The notes: generated by a model from the letters alone, not told the origin. Positions 1 to 6,703 are shown, counted from the stretch's first letter. The stretch: DNA of 8,784 bases from Candidatus Thorarchaeota archaeon (GCA_016840245.1 JAEOST010000769.1:1-8784); one strand, 5' to 3'. Translations and numbers: made by a program.

Positions 1-8
1 ATTTCACA

Positions 9-560
9 ATGCAAGACTTGGTTACTGCGTTTTTAGACATTATAAAATGGGCACCATTCGCAGGCATATTTGTAGTTTCAGTGTCAGTTTCGATATCAAC
101 AATAAGTAACTTGGCGATGAGGCGTTTTGCTGATATGCGGCGCCTTCGTAGATATCAAGCTGAAATCAAGCAGTACCAAGAAATGAAAAAGAAAGCAGAC
201 GAAACTCAAAATGAGAAACTACTGCGTAAGGTCAAGAGAAGAAAGGCCTACATTGATAGAATTCAGCGGGAGATGATGACTACTCGCTGCAAACCATCGC
301 TCATCTTCCTGATCCCATTCATGGCCATCTTCACTATCCTAAGGGGGCTCTATACAGGAGCAGATGGAATTTCCCAGATAGTAGTAGCAGTTCTTCCATT
401 CAATATTGACAAGGCATTATTCGGAATGCTCTCAGGTTATGGATTGGGAGTGATGGTACCAGGAGTTGGTTTTGGGTTATACTACTGGCCATTTTACTTC
501 CTTGCAGGTTTGGGCCTCTCATCGATTCTCCAAAGAATTATGGGCACTCAAATAATGTAA
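9..560 (+). CDS. EMC3/TMCO1-family (DUF106) membrane insertase, archaeal YidC-like protein
   Basis: A 183-residue membrane protein of the archaeal DUF106 family, the YidC/Oxa1 superfamily branch related to eukaryotic EMC3 and TMCO1. The family is thought to help insert membrane proteins at the ribosome. Visible layout: a first hydrophobic segment at about residues 15-36, a long charged stretch rich in Lys, Arg, Glu and Gln at about 41-93 that should form the cytoplasmic coiled coil, a second hydrophobic segment at about 96-113, and a long glycine-rich hydrophobic C-terminus at about 143-174 ending near GLGLSSIL. This is the expected three-helix plus coiled-coil arrangement. Only 8 nt precede the ATG and the frame stays open to the window edge, so a more upstream start cannot be excluded, although the length is normal. 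It precedes eL34 as in many archaeal secY-adk clusters. Family assignment is firm; the insertase role comes from family knowledge. Confidence 0.88.
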   Translation: MQDLVTAFLDIIKWAPFAGIFVVSVSVSISTISNLAMRRFADMRRLRRYQAEIKQYQEMKKKADETQNEKLLRKVKRRKAYIDRIQREMMTTRCKPSLIFLIPFMAIFTILRGLYTGADGISQIVVAVLPFNIDKALFGMLSGYGLGVMVPGVGFGLYYWPFYFLAGLGLSSILQRIMGTQIM

Positions 561-593
561 AGAGTACAGTAGAATTAGTGACGGGACCGCTTT

Positions 594-603
594 GCTTAAA
601 AGG
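594..603 (+). promoter_or_regulatory. Candidate TATA box for the eL34 gene
   Basis: The sequence GCTTAAAAGG resembles an archaeal TATA element. It lies about 48-57 nt before the eL34 ATG at 651, which would put the transcript start near 620-627 and leave a leader of roughly 25-30 nt with a Shine-Dalgarno-like AAGGTG (639-644). Read from sequence only. Confidence 0.4.
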
Positions 604-650
604 ACAGACCGAAGGGTCGGAGAGAAACCATACAGATTAAGGTGAAAGAT

Positions 651-926
651 ATGCCACGACCGGGCCAATTGACAAGGGGAAGAGCCAATCGCACAATCAA
701 AACACCGGGTGCAAGACGAGTTGTGCACAGACAGAAGTTCTACAGAACCAAAGGAACTTGTGCAGTGAGTGGCGCTAGGCTACAGCTTCCACGTGAATCC
801 AAACAGGGTCAAAATAGAAGGTCTAGTCACTCATCAAAGAGTCCTAATCGCCCTTATGGTGGAGTTGTCACAGCACGTGCAACACGACGTAGCATTATTC
901 GAGCTACAAGAAGACTCCATGAGTAG
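651..926 (+). CDS. rpl34e: Large ribosomal subunit protein eL34 (L34e), zinc ligands mostly lost
   Basis: A 91-residue, very basic protein beginning MPRPGQLTRGRANRT with the family signature KTPGARRVVH at about residues 18-26 and SPNRPYGG at about 64-71. It is a structural protein of the large subunit shared by archaea and eukaryotes. I chose the ATG at 651 over the in-frame GTG at 642 because archaeal eL34 usually starts MPRP and AAGGTG sits 6 nt upstream of this ATG. The family usually carries a zinc ribbon with two CxxC pairs. Here only Cys37 remains: the first knuckle reads CAVS, and the second (expected just after PYGG) reads VVTARA with no cysteine. This is therefore a zinc-free or 'C-minus' version. 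Its position between the EMC3-like gene and cmk is the usual archaeal one. Confidence 0.9.
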   Translation: MPRPGQLTRGRANRTIKTPGARRVVHRQKFYRTKGTCAVSGARLQLPRESKQGQNRRSSHSSKSPNRPYGGVVTARATRRSIIRATRRLHE

Positions 927-952
927 TTACTAACCTCTTATTACTGGTTACA

Positions 953-960
953 TTTATACG
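953..960 (+). promoter_or_regulatory. Candidate TATA box for cmk
   Basis: TTTATACG lies in the 91-bp gap between eL34 and cmk, 58-65 nt before the cmk ATG. A transcript start near 980-985 would give a leader of about 35 nt. The gap also means cmk need not depend on the eL34 transcript. Confidence 0.42.
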
Positions 961-1017
961 ACACGACCAGAGCACAGAGAACAGCAGAGTTGTCATCATA
1001 CTCAGTGGGCGAGTCTC

Positions 1018-1554
1018 ATGAAACGTGTCATTACTATTGGTGGGCTTCACGGTACAGGCAAGAGTTCTACAGCTGACAAAGTCGCGGAGGAATTCGGACT
1101 TAGACGAACATCAGCAGGCAAGATATTCAGACAGATGGCAAAGGAAAGAGGGCTCACACTAGAAGAGTTCAGTCGAGTTGCTGAGGACGATGAAACTATT
1201 GATCTTCAACTTGATGGTAGACTGAAGGATGAGGCCAAAATTGGTAATATTGTACTTGATGGTCAACTTGCAGCTTGGATGGCTGGTGACTATACAGATT
1301 TCAAGATTCTATTGACAGCCCCTGAAGACGTTCGTATCAGGAGAATTGCTGAGAGAGATGATGTGAAATTTGAAGATGCCCGACATGAAACCCTTACTAG
1401 AGAGAGTATCGAGAGTGCTAGATACAAAGAGTTCTACGGCATAGATTTGTCCGATTTGTCTATTTACGACTTGATTCTCAATACCGAAAAGTACGACTTG
1501 GAGGGTGTTGTGGCAGTAATAACAACAGCAATCAGGATATTATGGAATTTATGA
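1018..1554 (+). CDS. cmk: Cytidylate kinase (archaeal type)
   Basis: A 178-residue P-loop NMP kinase that phosphorylates CMP and dCMP to the diphosphates in the cytoplasm. The Walker A loop GLHGTGKS is at residues 9-16. The conserved archaeal CMP-kinase segment SAGKIFRQMAKERG follows at 32-45, then the LVLDGQ-like strand (IVLDGQLAAW, about 78-87), the Arg-rich lid (RIRRIAERD) and the C-terminal signature RESIESARYKEFYGIDL with SIYDLILNT. Length is normal for the archaeal family. The upstream ribosome-binding sequence is weak (GGGCGAG at 1007-1013). Position between eL34 and eL14 is the classic archaeal arrangement, so identity is secure. Confidence 0.93.
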   Translation: MKRVITIGGLHGTGKSSTADKVAEEFGLRRTSAGKIFRQMAKERGLTLEEFSRVAEDDETIDLQLDGRLKDEAKIGNIVLDGQLAAWMAGDYTDFKILLTAPEDVRIRRIAERDDVKFEDARHETLTRESIESARYKEFYGIDLSDLSIYDLILNTEKYDLEGVVAVITTAIRILWNL

Positions 1555-1681
1555 GGTCTATCGTAAGGCTCTTATTGACATTGTTCGGCAGCCAATCATA
1601 GTTCTCCCTGTCCAAAGGAATGACATTCCGAGGCGACTTGAAATGTGCAGTTTGACCATGGAGAGGCGAGGTGGAAGTACA

Positions 1682-1957
1682 ATGAAAATCTACGAAATTG
1701 GAAGAATATGTGTAAAAACTTCAGGTCGTGAGACTGGTAGTTATTGTGTCATCATAGGCCAGAGCGATGGTAAGTATGTCAATGTCACTGGACCAAAGCA
1801 TATCAGTGGAGTCAGAAGGCGTCCCTGTAACATCCGTCATCTTGAACCTCTTGACCTCAAAATCGAGATCAAAGAGGGTGCAGAGGATGATGCAGTTGAG
1901 AAGGCACTCCAAGAAGCAGATCTATTAGAGAAGTTCAGAACAAAAATCAGATTCTGA
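1682..1957 (+). CDS. rpl14e: Large ribosomal subunit protein eL14 (L14e)
   Basis: A 91-residue SH3-like (KOW-type) ribosomal protein of the large subunit, found in some archaea and in eukaryotes. Diagnostic segments are EIGRICVKTSGRETGSYCVI (residues 5-24), VTGPKHISGVRRRPCNIRHL (35-54) and LEPLDLKIEIKEGA (54-67), followed by a charged helix. The ATG at 1682 was chosen because GAGGTGG (1668-1674) lies 7 nt upstream and the resulting N-terminus matches the family. An in-frame ATG at 1643 would add 13 residues unlike any eL14 N-terminus I know. It is followed 32 nt later by cbf5, its usual archaeal partner. Confidence 0.93.
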   Translation: MKIYEIGRICVKTSGRETGSYCVIIGQSDGKYVNVTGPKHISGVRRRPCNIRHLEPLDLKIEIKEGAEDDAVEKALQEADLLEKFRTKIRF

Positions 1958-1989
1958 TATTTGGTTCTCTGAATATGGAGCGTTGATCA

Positions 1990-2997
1990 ATGACAGGGCG
2001 ATTACCTGCAGATCAACCCAGAGATATTATTGTGAAGGCAGAGGGTACACCAAGTCCGGATTATGGCGTTCATGACTTGAACTCTCTATCGATCAGTTAC
2101 CTTCTGAAGAACGGTGTAATATGCCTTGACAAACCATCAGGCCCTACAAGCCACGAGGTGGTCACATGGGTCAGGAAGTTCATGAATGTTGATCGCGCTG
2201 GTCACGGGGGTACACTGGATCCCGGCGTAACGGGCATTCTCCCAACCGGTTTGGGTAATGCTACAAAAGCAATGCAGGCGTTACTTCCAGCTGGAAAGGA
2301 ATACATCTGTCTTCTAGAATTGCATGGTCCATCGGATGAGAAGGACATACGACGCGTTATTTCAGAGTTCATAGGAAAATTATACCAGAGACCTCCACTA
2401 AGATCGTCAGTCAGACGAGTCCTGAGGGTTCGTGAGATATATTACATCAACATCATTGAGATTTCTGATCGCTATGTGCTCTTTCTTGTTGGATGTCAAG
2501 CAGGGACATACATCAGAAAACTCTGCTTTGACATAGGAGAAGCATTGGGTTATGGAGGGCATATGAGAGAACTACGACGAACTCGGGTAGGTATGTTTAG
2601 AGAGGATGGACATCTATGTTCACTTCACGACCTGAAGGATGCTTACCAATTTTACATTGAAGACGGGGATGAATCAGAACTACGAAAGTATCTTTTACCA
2701 ATTGAATATGGTCTCGGTCATCTTCCATACATCACAGTCAGGGACAGTGCAGTTGATGCACTCTGTCATGGCGCAGACCTCGCAGCTAGTGGTATTATCA
2801 ATTTAACAACGGGACTGAAGAAAGGTGACCTATTACTCCTAAGGTCTCTCAAAGGAGAAGCTATCGCTATAGCAACAAGTAAATTTCCAAGCGAGAGTAT
2901 CACTAAAATGAATAGTGGAATAGTAGCAACTACAGACAGGGTGTTCATGGAGCGAGGACGTTATCCTTCAATGTGGAAGAAAAAGACTTCTGAGTAG
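1990..2997 (+). CDS. cbf5: tRNA/rRNA pseudouridine synthase Cbf5 (dyskerin family, H/ACA RNP catalytic subunit)
   Basis: A 335-residue protein that converts uridine to pseudouridine, either guided by H/ACA RNAs with Nop10, Gar1 and L7Ae or alone on tRNA. The TruB-type catalytic domain shows NGVICLDKPSGPTSHEVV (41-58), the catalytic loop GHGGTLDPGVTGILP (71-85) with Asp77, AGKEYICLLELHG (101-113), YQRPPLRSSVRR (132-143), GTYIRKL (172-178) and HMRELRRTRVGMF (191-203). A C-terminal PUA domain spans about 247-325 and includes GADLAASGI. Most homologues have Ser where this one has Gly73 in the catalytic loop; the substitution is conservative. GGAG at 1977-1980 with a 9-nt spacer supports the start. 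It closes the left-hand gene cluster; in many archaea uS13 would come next, but here RNase P RNA follows. Confidence 0.96.
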   Translation: MTGRLPADQPRDIIVKAEGTPSPDYGVHDLNSLSISYLLKNGVICLDKPSGPTSHEVVTWVRKFMNVDRAGHGGTLDPGVTGILPTGLGNATKAMQALLPAGKEYICLLELHGPSDEKDIRRVISEFIGKLYQRPPLRSSVRRVLRVREIYYINIIEISDRYVLFLVGCQAGTYIRKLCFDIGEALGYGGHMRELRRTRVGMFREDGHLCSLHDLKDAYQFYIEDGDESELRKYLLPIEYGLGHLPYITVRDSAVDALCHGADLAASGIINLTTGLKKGDLLLLRSLKGEAIAIATSKFPSESITKMNSGIVATTDRVFMERGRYPSMWKKKTSE

Positions 2998-3037
2998 AAA
3001 CGAGAAGTTCATTACTGAAAGTATTCCATGAACAATT

Positions 3038-3388
3038 GGCTCTGGAGCGAAAGCGCGACTGACGGTACTTACCCTTCGGGGTAAGAGCTGAGGAAGCTCC
3101 CAACTACATGTCGACGCTGGTCCTGTGTGAGCAGGGAGGTGAGAACCTCGCTCTGGGAACAGAAACGAGACCCCCAAATGGGATACGACAATGATACAGA
3201 ATCTAATCTGTTGAGGACTCATTTGGTCCGGCTGAAACGGCCCATCACCAGGTAGCAATTCCAAGAATGCATCTTTGATGTGTCGACCTGAGGTGCAGGG
3301 TAGGAAGCACAGTTCGATGTCGCAAGGTCTTCCCTCGGTAACGGAGAAGACGGAACAAAATTGGGGCTATTCCTTCGGACCAGAGCCG
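3038..3388 (+). ncRNA. rnpB: RNase P RNA (archaeal type A)
   Basis: The catalytic RNA of RNase P, which matures tRNA 5' ends. An 8-bp P1 helix closes the gene: GGCTCTGG at 3038-3045 pairs exactly with CCAGAGCC at 3380-3387. P3 is a perfect 7-bp hairpin with a TTCG loop (3068-3085). The conserved CR-I motif GAGGAAGCTCC is at 3090-3100. P4 forms between 3095-3103 (AGC, bulged T3098, CCCAA) and 3361-3368 (TTGGGGCT), which reproduces the universal bulged uridine. GGGAACAGAAACGAGACC (3155-3172) and GCTGAAACGG (3231-3240) match other conserved loops. Two further hairpins have GNRA loops (GAGA at 3141-3144, GTAA near 3339-3342). Length of about 350 nt is typical. I could not assign P2, and I saw no strong TATA box upstream, so it may be read through from cbf5 and processed. 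The exact ends are estimated from P1. Confidence 0.94.
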
Positions 3389-3395
3389 CCTTTTG
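3389..3395 (+). terminator. Candidate T-rich terminator of the RNase P RNA
   Basis: CCTTTTG directly follows the P1 helix of the RNase P RNA. Archaeal termination often occurs at short T runs, and this one lies before the 3' end of the convergent Tsr3 gene at 3408. The run is only four T residues, so support is modest. Confidence 0.35.
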
Positions 3396-3407
3396 CTGAT
3401 TTTGAAC

Positions 3408-3944
3408 CTATTCACTTTGAGACACTGACCGAGTGTGAGCCTCCATTATCTCGCTCTGAACCTCAACAACCTCGGTGCTAGATTCACACTCGCTATATGC
3501 ATCAAGCCATTCTCGGTTGAGCGTTAGAAATGAAGGTCCCCATTTGAAGACAGACATGATATCTGCAGCCTCATCGACCAATCCGAGAATGTACAATACA
3601 GCTGCTATAGCCTCTGCTGTTGATAGTTTCACAGGTTTATACGTATTAATAGGATTAGCAGCCAAGAGATATGGCAATGCTCGTTGTGTTCCTTTTCGTG
3701 AAGATGTGAAAATCTCCTCAGCCTCTTTCCAAGAACAATCGAGCGCGACCAATCCGGACCTCATAATACTAGATTTATCTGATAGAGAAAGAGCTACCTC
3801 AGCTACAGGGTTCAAAACAACAGAACCTCGAGAGATTCGTCTGATATCAGATATTACTGTGGCTCTCTTCATTCGAACCAAACGAGTACCAGTGCACTTC
3901 TTTGGATCGCACTGATTTGCATGATATATCATTACTCGTGGCAT
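3408..3944 (-). CDS. tsr3: Tsr3-family rRNA aminocarboxypropyltransferase (ribosome biogenesis)
   Basis: A 178-residue protein of the Tsr3 (DUF367) family, a SPOUT-like enzyme that transfers the 3-amino-3-carboxypropyl group of S-adenosylmethionine to a hypermodified pseudouridine-derived base in small-subunit rRNA. Numbered from the ATG at 3944: MIYHANQCDPKKCTGTRL at 5-22, LDCSW at 68-72, the SAM-pocket region RALPYLLAANPINTYKPVKL at 88-107, STAEAIAAVLYILG at 108-121 and KWGPSFLTLN at 134-143. The frame is open for 73 more codons upstream, but that extension overlaps the divergent zinc-protein gene antisense and resembles nothing in the family, so I take the start at 3944. A Glu/Ser-rich tail of about 25 residues follows the usual end. 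In the eukaryotic pathway the modified uridine is first made into a pseudouridine, so proximity to cbf5 is functionally apt. Confidence 0.92.
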   Translation of the reverse strand: MPRVMIYHANQCDPKKCTGTRLVRMKRATVISDIRRISRGSVVLNPVAEVALSLSDKSSIMRSGLVALDCSWKEAEEIFTSSRKGTQRALPYLLAANPINTYKPVKLSTAEAIAAVLYILGLVDEAADIMSVFKWGPSFLTLNREWLDAYSECESSTEVVEVQSEIMEAHTRSVSQSE

Positions 3945-3960
3945 TGTAGAGACCAACTCA

Positions 3961-4006
3961 CGACTAAGGTGAGAATACGATAGATTTCTATGTTGTGCCC
4001 TAGTCG
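3961..4006. promoter_or_regulatory. Divergent promoter region with nested inverted repeats (tsr3 / zinc protein)
   Basis: The 73-bp gap between the divergent starts holds an outer inverted repeat, CGACTA (3961-3966) with TAGTCG (4001-4006), around an inner one, ATAGA-TT-TCTAT (3980-3991). An AT-rich stretch on the minus strand (CTGTATATTCG, about 4005-4015) could be the tsr3 TATA box. No clear Shine-Dalgarno sequence precedes the zinc-protein ATG at 4018, so that transcript may be leaderless. The repeats are short and could be chance. Confidence 0.3.
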
Positions 4007-4017
4007 AATATACAGAA

Positions 4018-4287
4018 ATGATAGAATTCAAACCCGGCACTACTTGTGAGGTGTGCAGCACTTCAAAAACAAGTCTTCGACAATGTCCTATGTGTTCTGC
4101 ATACGTATGTCCCAATTGTATGGATAGTGATGAACAATTATGTCCAACATGCCAAGAAGCCAAGTGCTACATTTGTGAGGTGTATCTATCATCAAGAGCT
4201 TGCGATAAATGTGGATTGCTAGTATGTGAAGACCACGGATTCAAGATGGGAGAGGCAACCCTGTGTGATGCTTGTCGGACGAGTTAG
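4018..4287 (+). CDS. Small protein with two tandem cross-brace (RING/FYVE/B-box-like) zinc modules
   Basis: An 89-residue protein with 15 cysteines and one key histidine that fall into two matching eight-ligand sets. Module 1 uses Cys10, 13, 23, 26, 31, 34, 42 and 45; module 2 uses Cys50, 53, 62, 65, 70, His73, Cys83 and 86. Both follow CX2C-X8/9-CX2C-X4-CX2(C/H)-X7/9-CX2C, the spacing of cross-brace folds such as RING, FYVE, B-box or AN1 fingers, so four zinc ions are expected. No other domain, membrane segment or signal is present; the protein is essentially all zinc finger. I cannot name a family. Such folds bind proteins, lipids or nucleic acids, and ubiquitin-type roles are possible in Asgard archaea but not shown here. 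The stop codon is 2 nt before the TiaS ATG, so the two genes are probably cotranscribed and translationally coupled. Confidence 0.82.
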   Translation: MIEFKPGTTCEVCSTSKTSLRQCPMCSAYVCPNCMDSDEQLCPTCQEAKCYICEVYLSSRACDKCGLLVCEDHGFKMGEATLCDACRTS

Positions 4288-4289
4288 AG

Positions 4290-5624
4290 ATGACACTAGA
4301 AACAATCAGCATTGGTATGGATGATATTGACACTCCTAGAGGTGGGTGTACAACGCACTTCGCCAGCCTACTAGTGGAGAAACTCGAAGGGCTCAACGTA
4401 AAATGGTTGGATTACCCACGTTTAATCCGGTTCAATCCTAATATTCCTTACAGGACTAGAGGAAATGGGGGAGTTGCGCTTCACTTTAAGATCGCCTCAA
4501 GTGAACTTGATGGACTACTAGAGAATGCAAGCACAATGATTAAGGAGTATATCAAAGAAAATTACCCAAATACAAACCCTGGATTTGTAATTGCTAGAAA
4601 TGACCCAAGTGCCAGCATTAGAAATTTATCCAGACTTGCTGGTTGGCGAACAGTATCAATCACAAGTGCAATGAAAACCATTCAGAAAAATAATCTTGAA
4701 TTCTATTCAGGAGGGAATGGTCGAGGGCTTATTGGAGCTCTAGGAGCAATCGGCAATGCTCTGGATGGCGATTATACTTACGAGTACATTGCATACAGGT
4801 CTCTCGAGGACACTACTGAAAAGAGGGGTGTGGATTCAGAGTCGGTGATTGAGATGGACAGAGCTATGGAAGGATCTCTGTTCTCAAATGTCGATTACAA
4901 AGAGAACCGAATTCTAATTGAGCCTAGAGGACCAGATCCAGTCCTTTTCGGGATTCGTGGCGAGTCAGCAGGAGAGGTCATTCAGGCAGCTAGACTTGTC
5001 AGGAGTAAACAGAAGATTGACCGCTGGATGGTCTTCAGGACAAATCAGGGGACTGGAGAGCATCTATCCCACAGAGTAAGAATCAAGGATCTCAGACCAT
5101 ATATGGCAGCTATTGTCGAGGGTACTGTGAAATCTGCTCCGAGAATCATTGAAGGCGGTCATGTCATCATAAAAATTAGCAATGAGTCGGTAAGTACAGA
5201 TTGTGCTGTATATGAACCGGCAGGGGAATTTAGAGGAACAATTCAACAACTAATTGTGGGGGATACTGTACGATTGCATACAGGGGTTCGACCAGCATCA
5301 AGGATGCATGGATTGACTTTGAATATTGAAGGGCTTGACATCATCTCTATGGCTGAGAAGAAGAGCATGACAAATCCAATGTGTCCTGATTGCTTCAAGA
5401 GAATGAAAAGTGCTGGTTCACAAAAGGGATTCAAATGTGTGAAGTGCGGATTTAGAGACCCTAATGGAGAAAAGTTAGAGACTGTGATTGAGCGAGAAAT
5501 TACACAAGGACTTTATCTCCCCCCACCTCGTGCTCAGAGACATCTTACAAGGCCAGTCGAGAGACTAACACGGGACAATTCCCAAAATCAAGTAAGATTA
5601 GTGGAGAAATGGCACAATCCCTAG
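4290..5624 (+). CDS. tiaS: tRNA(Ile2) 2-agmatinylcytidine synthetase TiaS
   Basis: A 444-residue enzyme that attaches agmatine to C34 of the CAU anticodon of tRNA-Ile2 using ATP, so that the tRNA reads AUA rather than AUG. This is the archaeal counterpart of bacterial TilS. From the ATG at 4290: the N-terminal kinase-like motif ISIGMDDIDTPRGGCTTHFA is at 6-25, and NPNIPYRTRGNGGVALHF follows at 49-66. A central ferredoxin-like/FLD region includes GGNGRGLIGALGAIGNALDG (141-160). A C-terminal OB-fold spans about 270-350, and a zinc ribbon uses Cys365, Cys368, Cys383 and Cys386. An in-frame TTG at 4272 would add six residues and overlap the zinc-protein gene; the ATG is preferred because homologues have only a few residues before the GxDDxD motif. 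The family is archaea-specific, and length is slightly above the usual value because of a basic C-terminal tail. Confidence 0.93.
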   Translation: MTLETISIGMDDIDTPRGGCTTHFASLLVEKLEGLNVKWLDYPRLIRFNPNIPYRTRGNGGVALHFKIASSELDGLLENASTMIKEYIKENYPNTNPGFVIARNDPSASIRNLSRLAGWRTVSITSAMKTIQKNNLEFYSGGNGRGLIGALGAIGNALDGDYTYEYIAYRSLEDTTEKRGVDSESVIEMDRAMEGSLFSNVDYKENRILIEPRGPDPVLFGIRGESAGEVIQAARLVRSKQKIDRWMVFRTNQGTGEHLSHRVRIKDLRPYMAAIVEGTVKSAPRIIEGGHVIIKISNESVSTDCAVYEPAGEFRGTIQQLIVGDTVRLHTGVRPASRMHGLTLNIEGLDIISMAEKKSMTNPMCPDCFKRMKSAGSQKGFKCVKCGFRDPNGEKLETVIEREITQGLYLPPPRAQRHLTRPVERLTRDNSQNQVRLVEKWHNP

Positions 5625-5639
5625 AATCACCTTGATTCT
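5623..5639. terminator. Hairpin between convergent tiaS and uS11 genes, candidate bidirectional terminator
   Basis: AGAATCA (5623-5629) and TGATTCT (5633-5639) form a perfect 7-bp stem with a 3-nt loop that begins inside the tiaS stop codon. It lies in the 38-bp gap between two convergent genes. There is no long T run, and archaea do not depend on hairpins for termination, so its function is uncertain. Confidence 0.4.
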
Positions 5640-5662
5640 GTAAAACCTGTGACATAGATAGA

Positions 5663-6064
5663 TTACACGCGTCTACCGCGACGACCGCCACGTTTACGAG
5701 TTCCATCATGTGGCATTGGTGTAACTTCATCAATGATACCAATTCTGAGACCAGCTCGACTTAGTGCACGGATAGCAGCGTGTGCGCCAGGACCGTGTGT
5801 TTTTGGACGATGACCACCGGGAGCACGGACTCTAATATGGATACCATAGACTCCTTTGTCTTTTGCTTCACGAGCTGCTTGGAAAGCAGCTTGCATTGCA
5901 GCATGGGGTGAGGACTCGTTTCGGTCAGCCTTCACCATCATTCCACCTGAGTAACGGGCGATTGTCTCAGCACCTGTAATATCTGTGAGGTGGACAATTG
6001 TATCATTGTAGCTAGCGAAGATATGTGCTACTGCCCATTTGTTACGTTCTTCTTTCTGACTCAT
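5663..6064 (-). CDS. rps11: Small ribosomal subunit protein uS11
   Basis: A 133-residue 30S platform protein. Recognisable segments are [20 protein letters not shown] (10-29), [21 protein letters not shown] (40-60), [20 protein letters not shown] (74-93) and the basic C-terminal end [16 protein letters not shown]. Length is normal for archaea. Its ATG overlaps the uS4 stop by four bases (ATGA), and a purine-rich GGAAGGA lies immediately upstream inside the uS4 coding end, so translation is probably coupled. It is the last gene of the group. In most archaea rpoD (Rpb3-like subunit) and eL18 follow, but here the operon stops and meets tiaS head-on. Confidence 0.96.
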   Translation of the reverse strand: MSQKEERNKWAVAHIFASYNDTIVHLTDITGAETIARYSGGMMVKADRNESSPHAAMQAAFQAAREAKDKGVYGIHIRVRAPGGHRPKTHGPGAHAAIRALSRAGLRIGIIDEVTPMPHDGTRKRGGRRGRRV

Positions 6065-6681
6065 TCCTTCCTCTCCTTGGCACCTTCACCTTTCATTGGT
6101 TCACGATCATCGTCAACGTGTCTTCGATCACCGTCACCGTCTCTACTGACTCTTTGAGCTACTTCGGAGGCTGCAATTCGAGCAGGATGGGATCTGTCGT
6201 TGAGTGCTGATTTTCCAGTATATTCTATGTGTTCTTCTTCCTCCAAAGTGATGATTCTGGAAGGAGTTGTAACTCTACTAGTATTCAATGCGATATGTCC
6301 ATGTGTAACAAGCTGACGAGCATGATGAACGGAGCATGCAAGTCCTTTCCTGAAGACTATTGTTTGAAGTCTGCGTTCAAGAAGATCTTCCAAAGTTAAG
6401 TCAAGAACATGATCGAGATTGGGTTCCTTTGTTAAAATTCCACGTTTCACAAGCATTTCAACAAGCTCACGTTCTGTCTGAGCTCTCTCTTCAATCGATT
6501 GAGCTAGCAGATTTCGAGCTGTACGTCTATAGCGGGACAACTCTGTTCGAGCTCTCCAAAGCTCACGCTTGTTTCTCAGACCATAGTTTCCAATGTACTC
6601 AAGCTCTTGCTCAAACCTGTCACTGTCAAAGGGTCGTTTCGGTGTAACGTACTTCTTCTTCTGTCGACGTGGATCTCCCAT
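6061..6681 (-). CDS. rps4: Small ribosomal subunit protein uS4 with long charged C-terminal tail
   Basis: A 206-residue archaeal/eukaryotic-type uS4, a primary rRNA-binding protein of the small subunit. It starts [19 protein letters not shown], with [19 protein letters not shown] at 26-44, the S4 RNA-binding domain around [20 protein letters not shown] (about 103-122), then [12 protein letters not shown] and [10 protein letters not shown]. The final 30 or so residues are almost all Asp, Glu, Arg, Lys and Gly and go beyond the usual archaeal end (about 160-180 residues). GAGGT upstream (about 6691-6695) supports the start. It lies 22 nt after the uS13 stop and overlaps uS11 by four bases. Confidence 0.95.
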   Translation of the reverse strand: MGDPRRQKKKYVTPKRPFDSDRFEQELEYIGNYGLRNKRELWRARTELSRYRRTARNLLAQSIEERAQTERELVEMLVKRGILTKEPNLDHVLDLTLEDLLERRLQTIVFRKGLACSVHHARQLVTHGHIALNTSRVTTPSRIITLEEEEHIEYTGKSALNDRSHPARIAASEVAQRVSRDGDGDRRHVDDDREPMKGEGAKERKE

Positions 6682-6703
6682 CTCATATTACCTCAGTTGA
6701 TTC

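Noticed and set aside
605..620. Short GACC-GAAG-GGTC hairpin in the eL34 leader as an autoregulatory site
   Set aside because: Only four base pairs; no evidence beyond chance, and it lies at or before the likely transcript start.
642..650. GTG start for eL34
   Set aside because: It would overlap the ribosome-binding sequence and add residues before the conserved MPRP start.
2968..3264. 98-codon minus-strand reading frame
   Set aside because: Overlaps the RNase P RNA and the cbf5 end; its product is low-complexity and explained by the structured RNA on the other strand.
3475..3915. 146-codon plus-strand reading frame
   Set aside because: Lies antisense inside tsr3, whose protein matches its family throughout; the plus-strand product resembles nothing.
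3945..4163. 73-residue N-terminal extension of Tsr3
   Set aside because: It would run antisense through the cysteine-rich gene at 4018, contains no family motif, and the family start fits the ATG at 3944.
4272..4289. TTG start for TiaS
   Set aside because: It would overlap the zinc-protein gene and add residues not needed by the family; the ATG at 4290 fits better.
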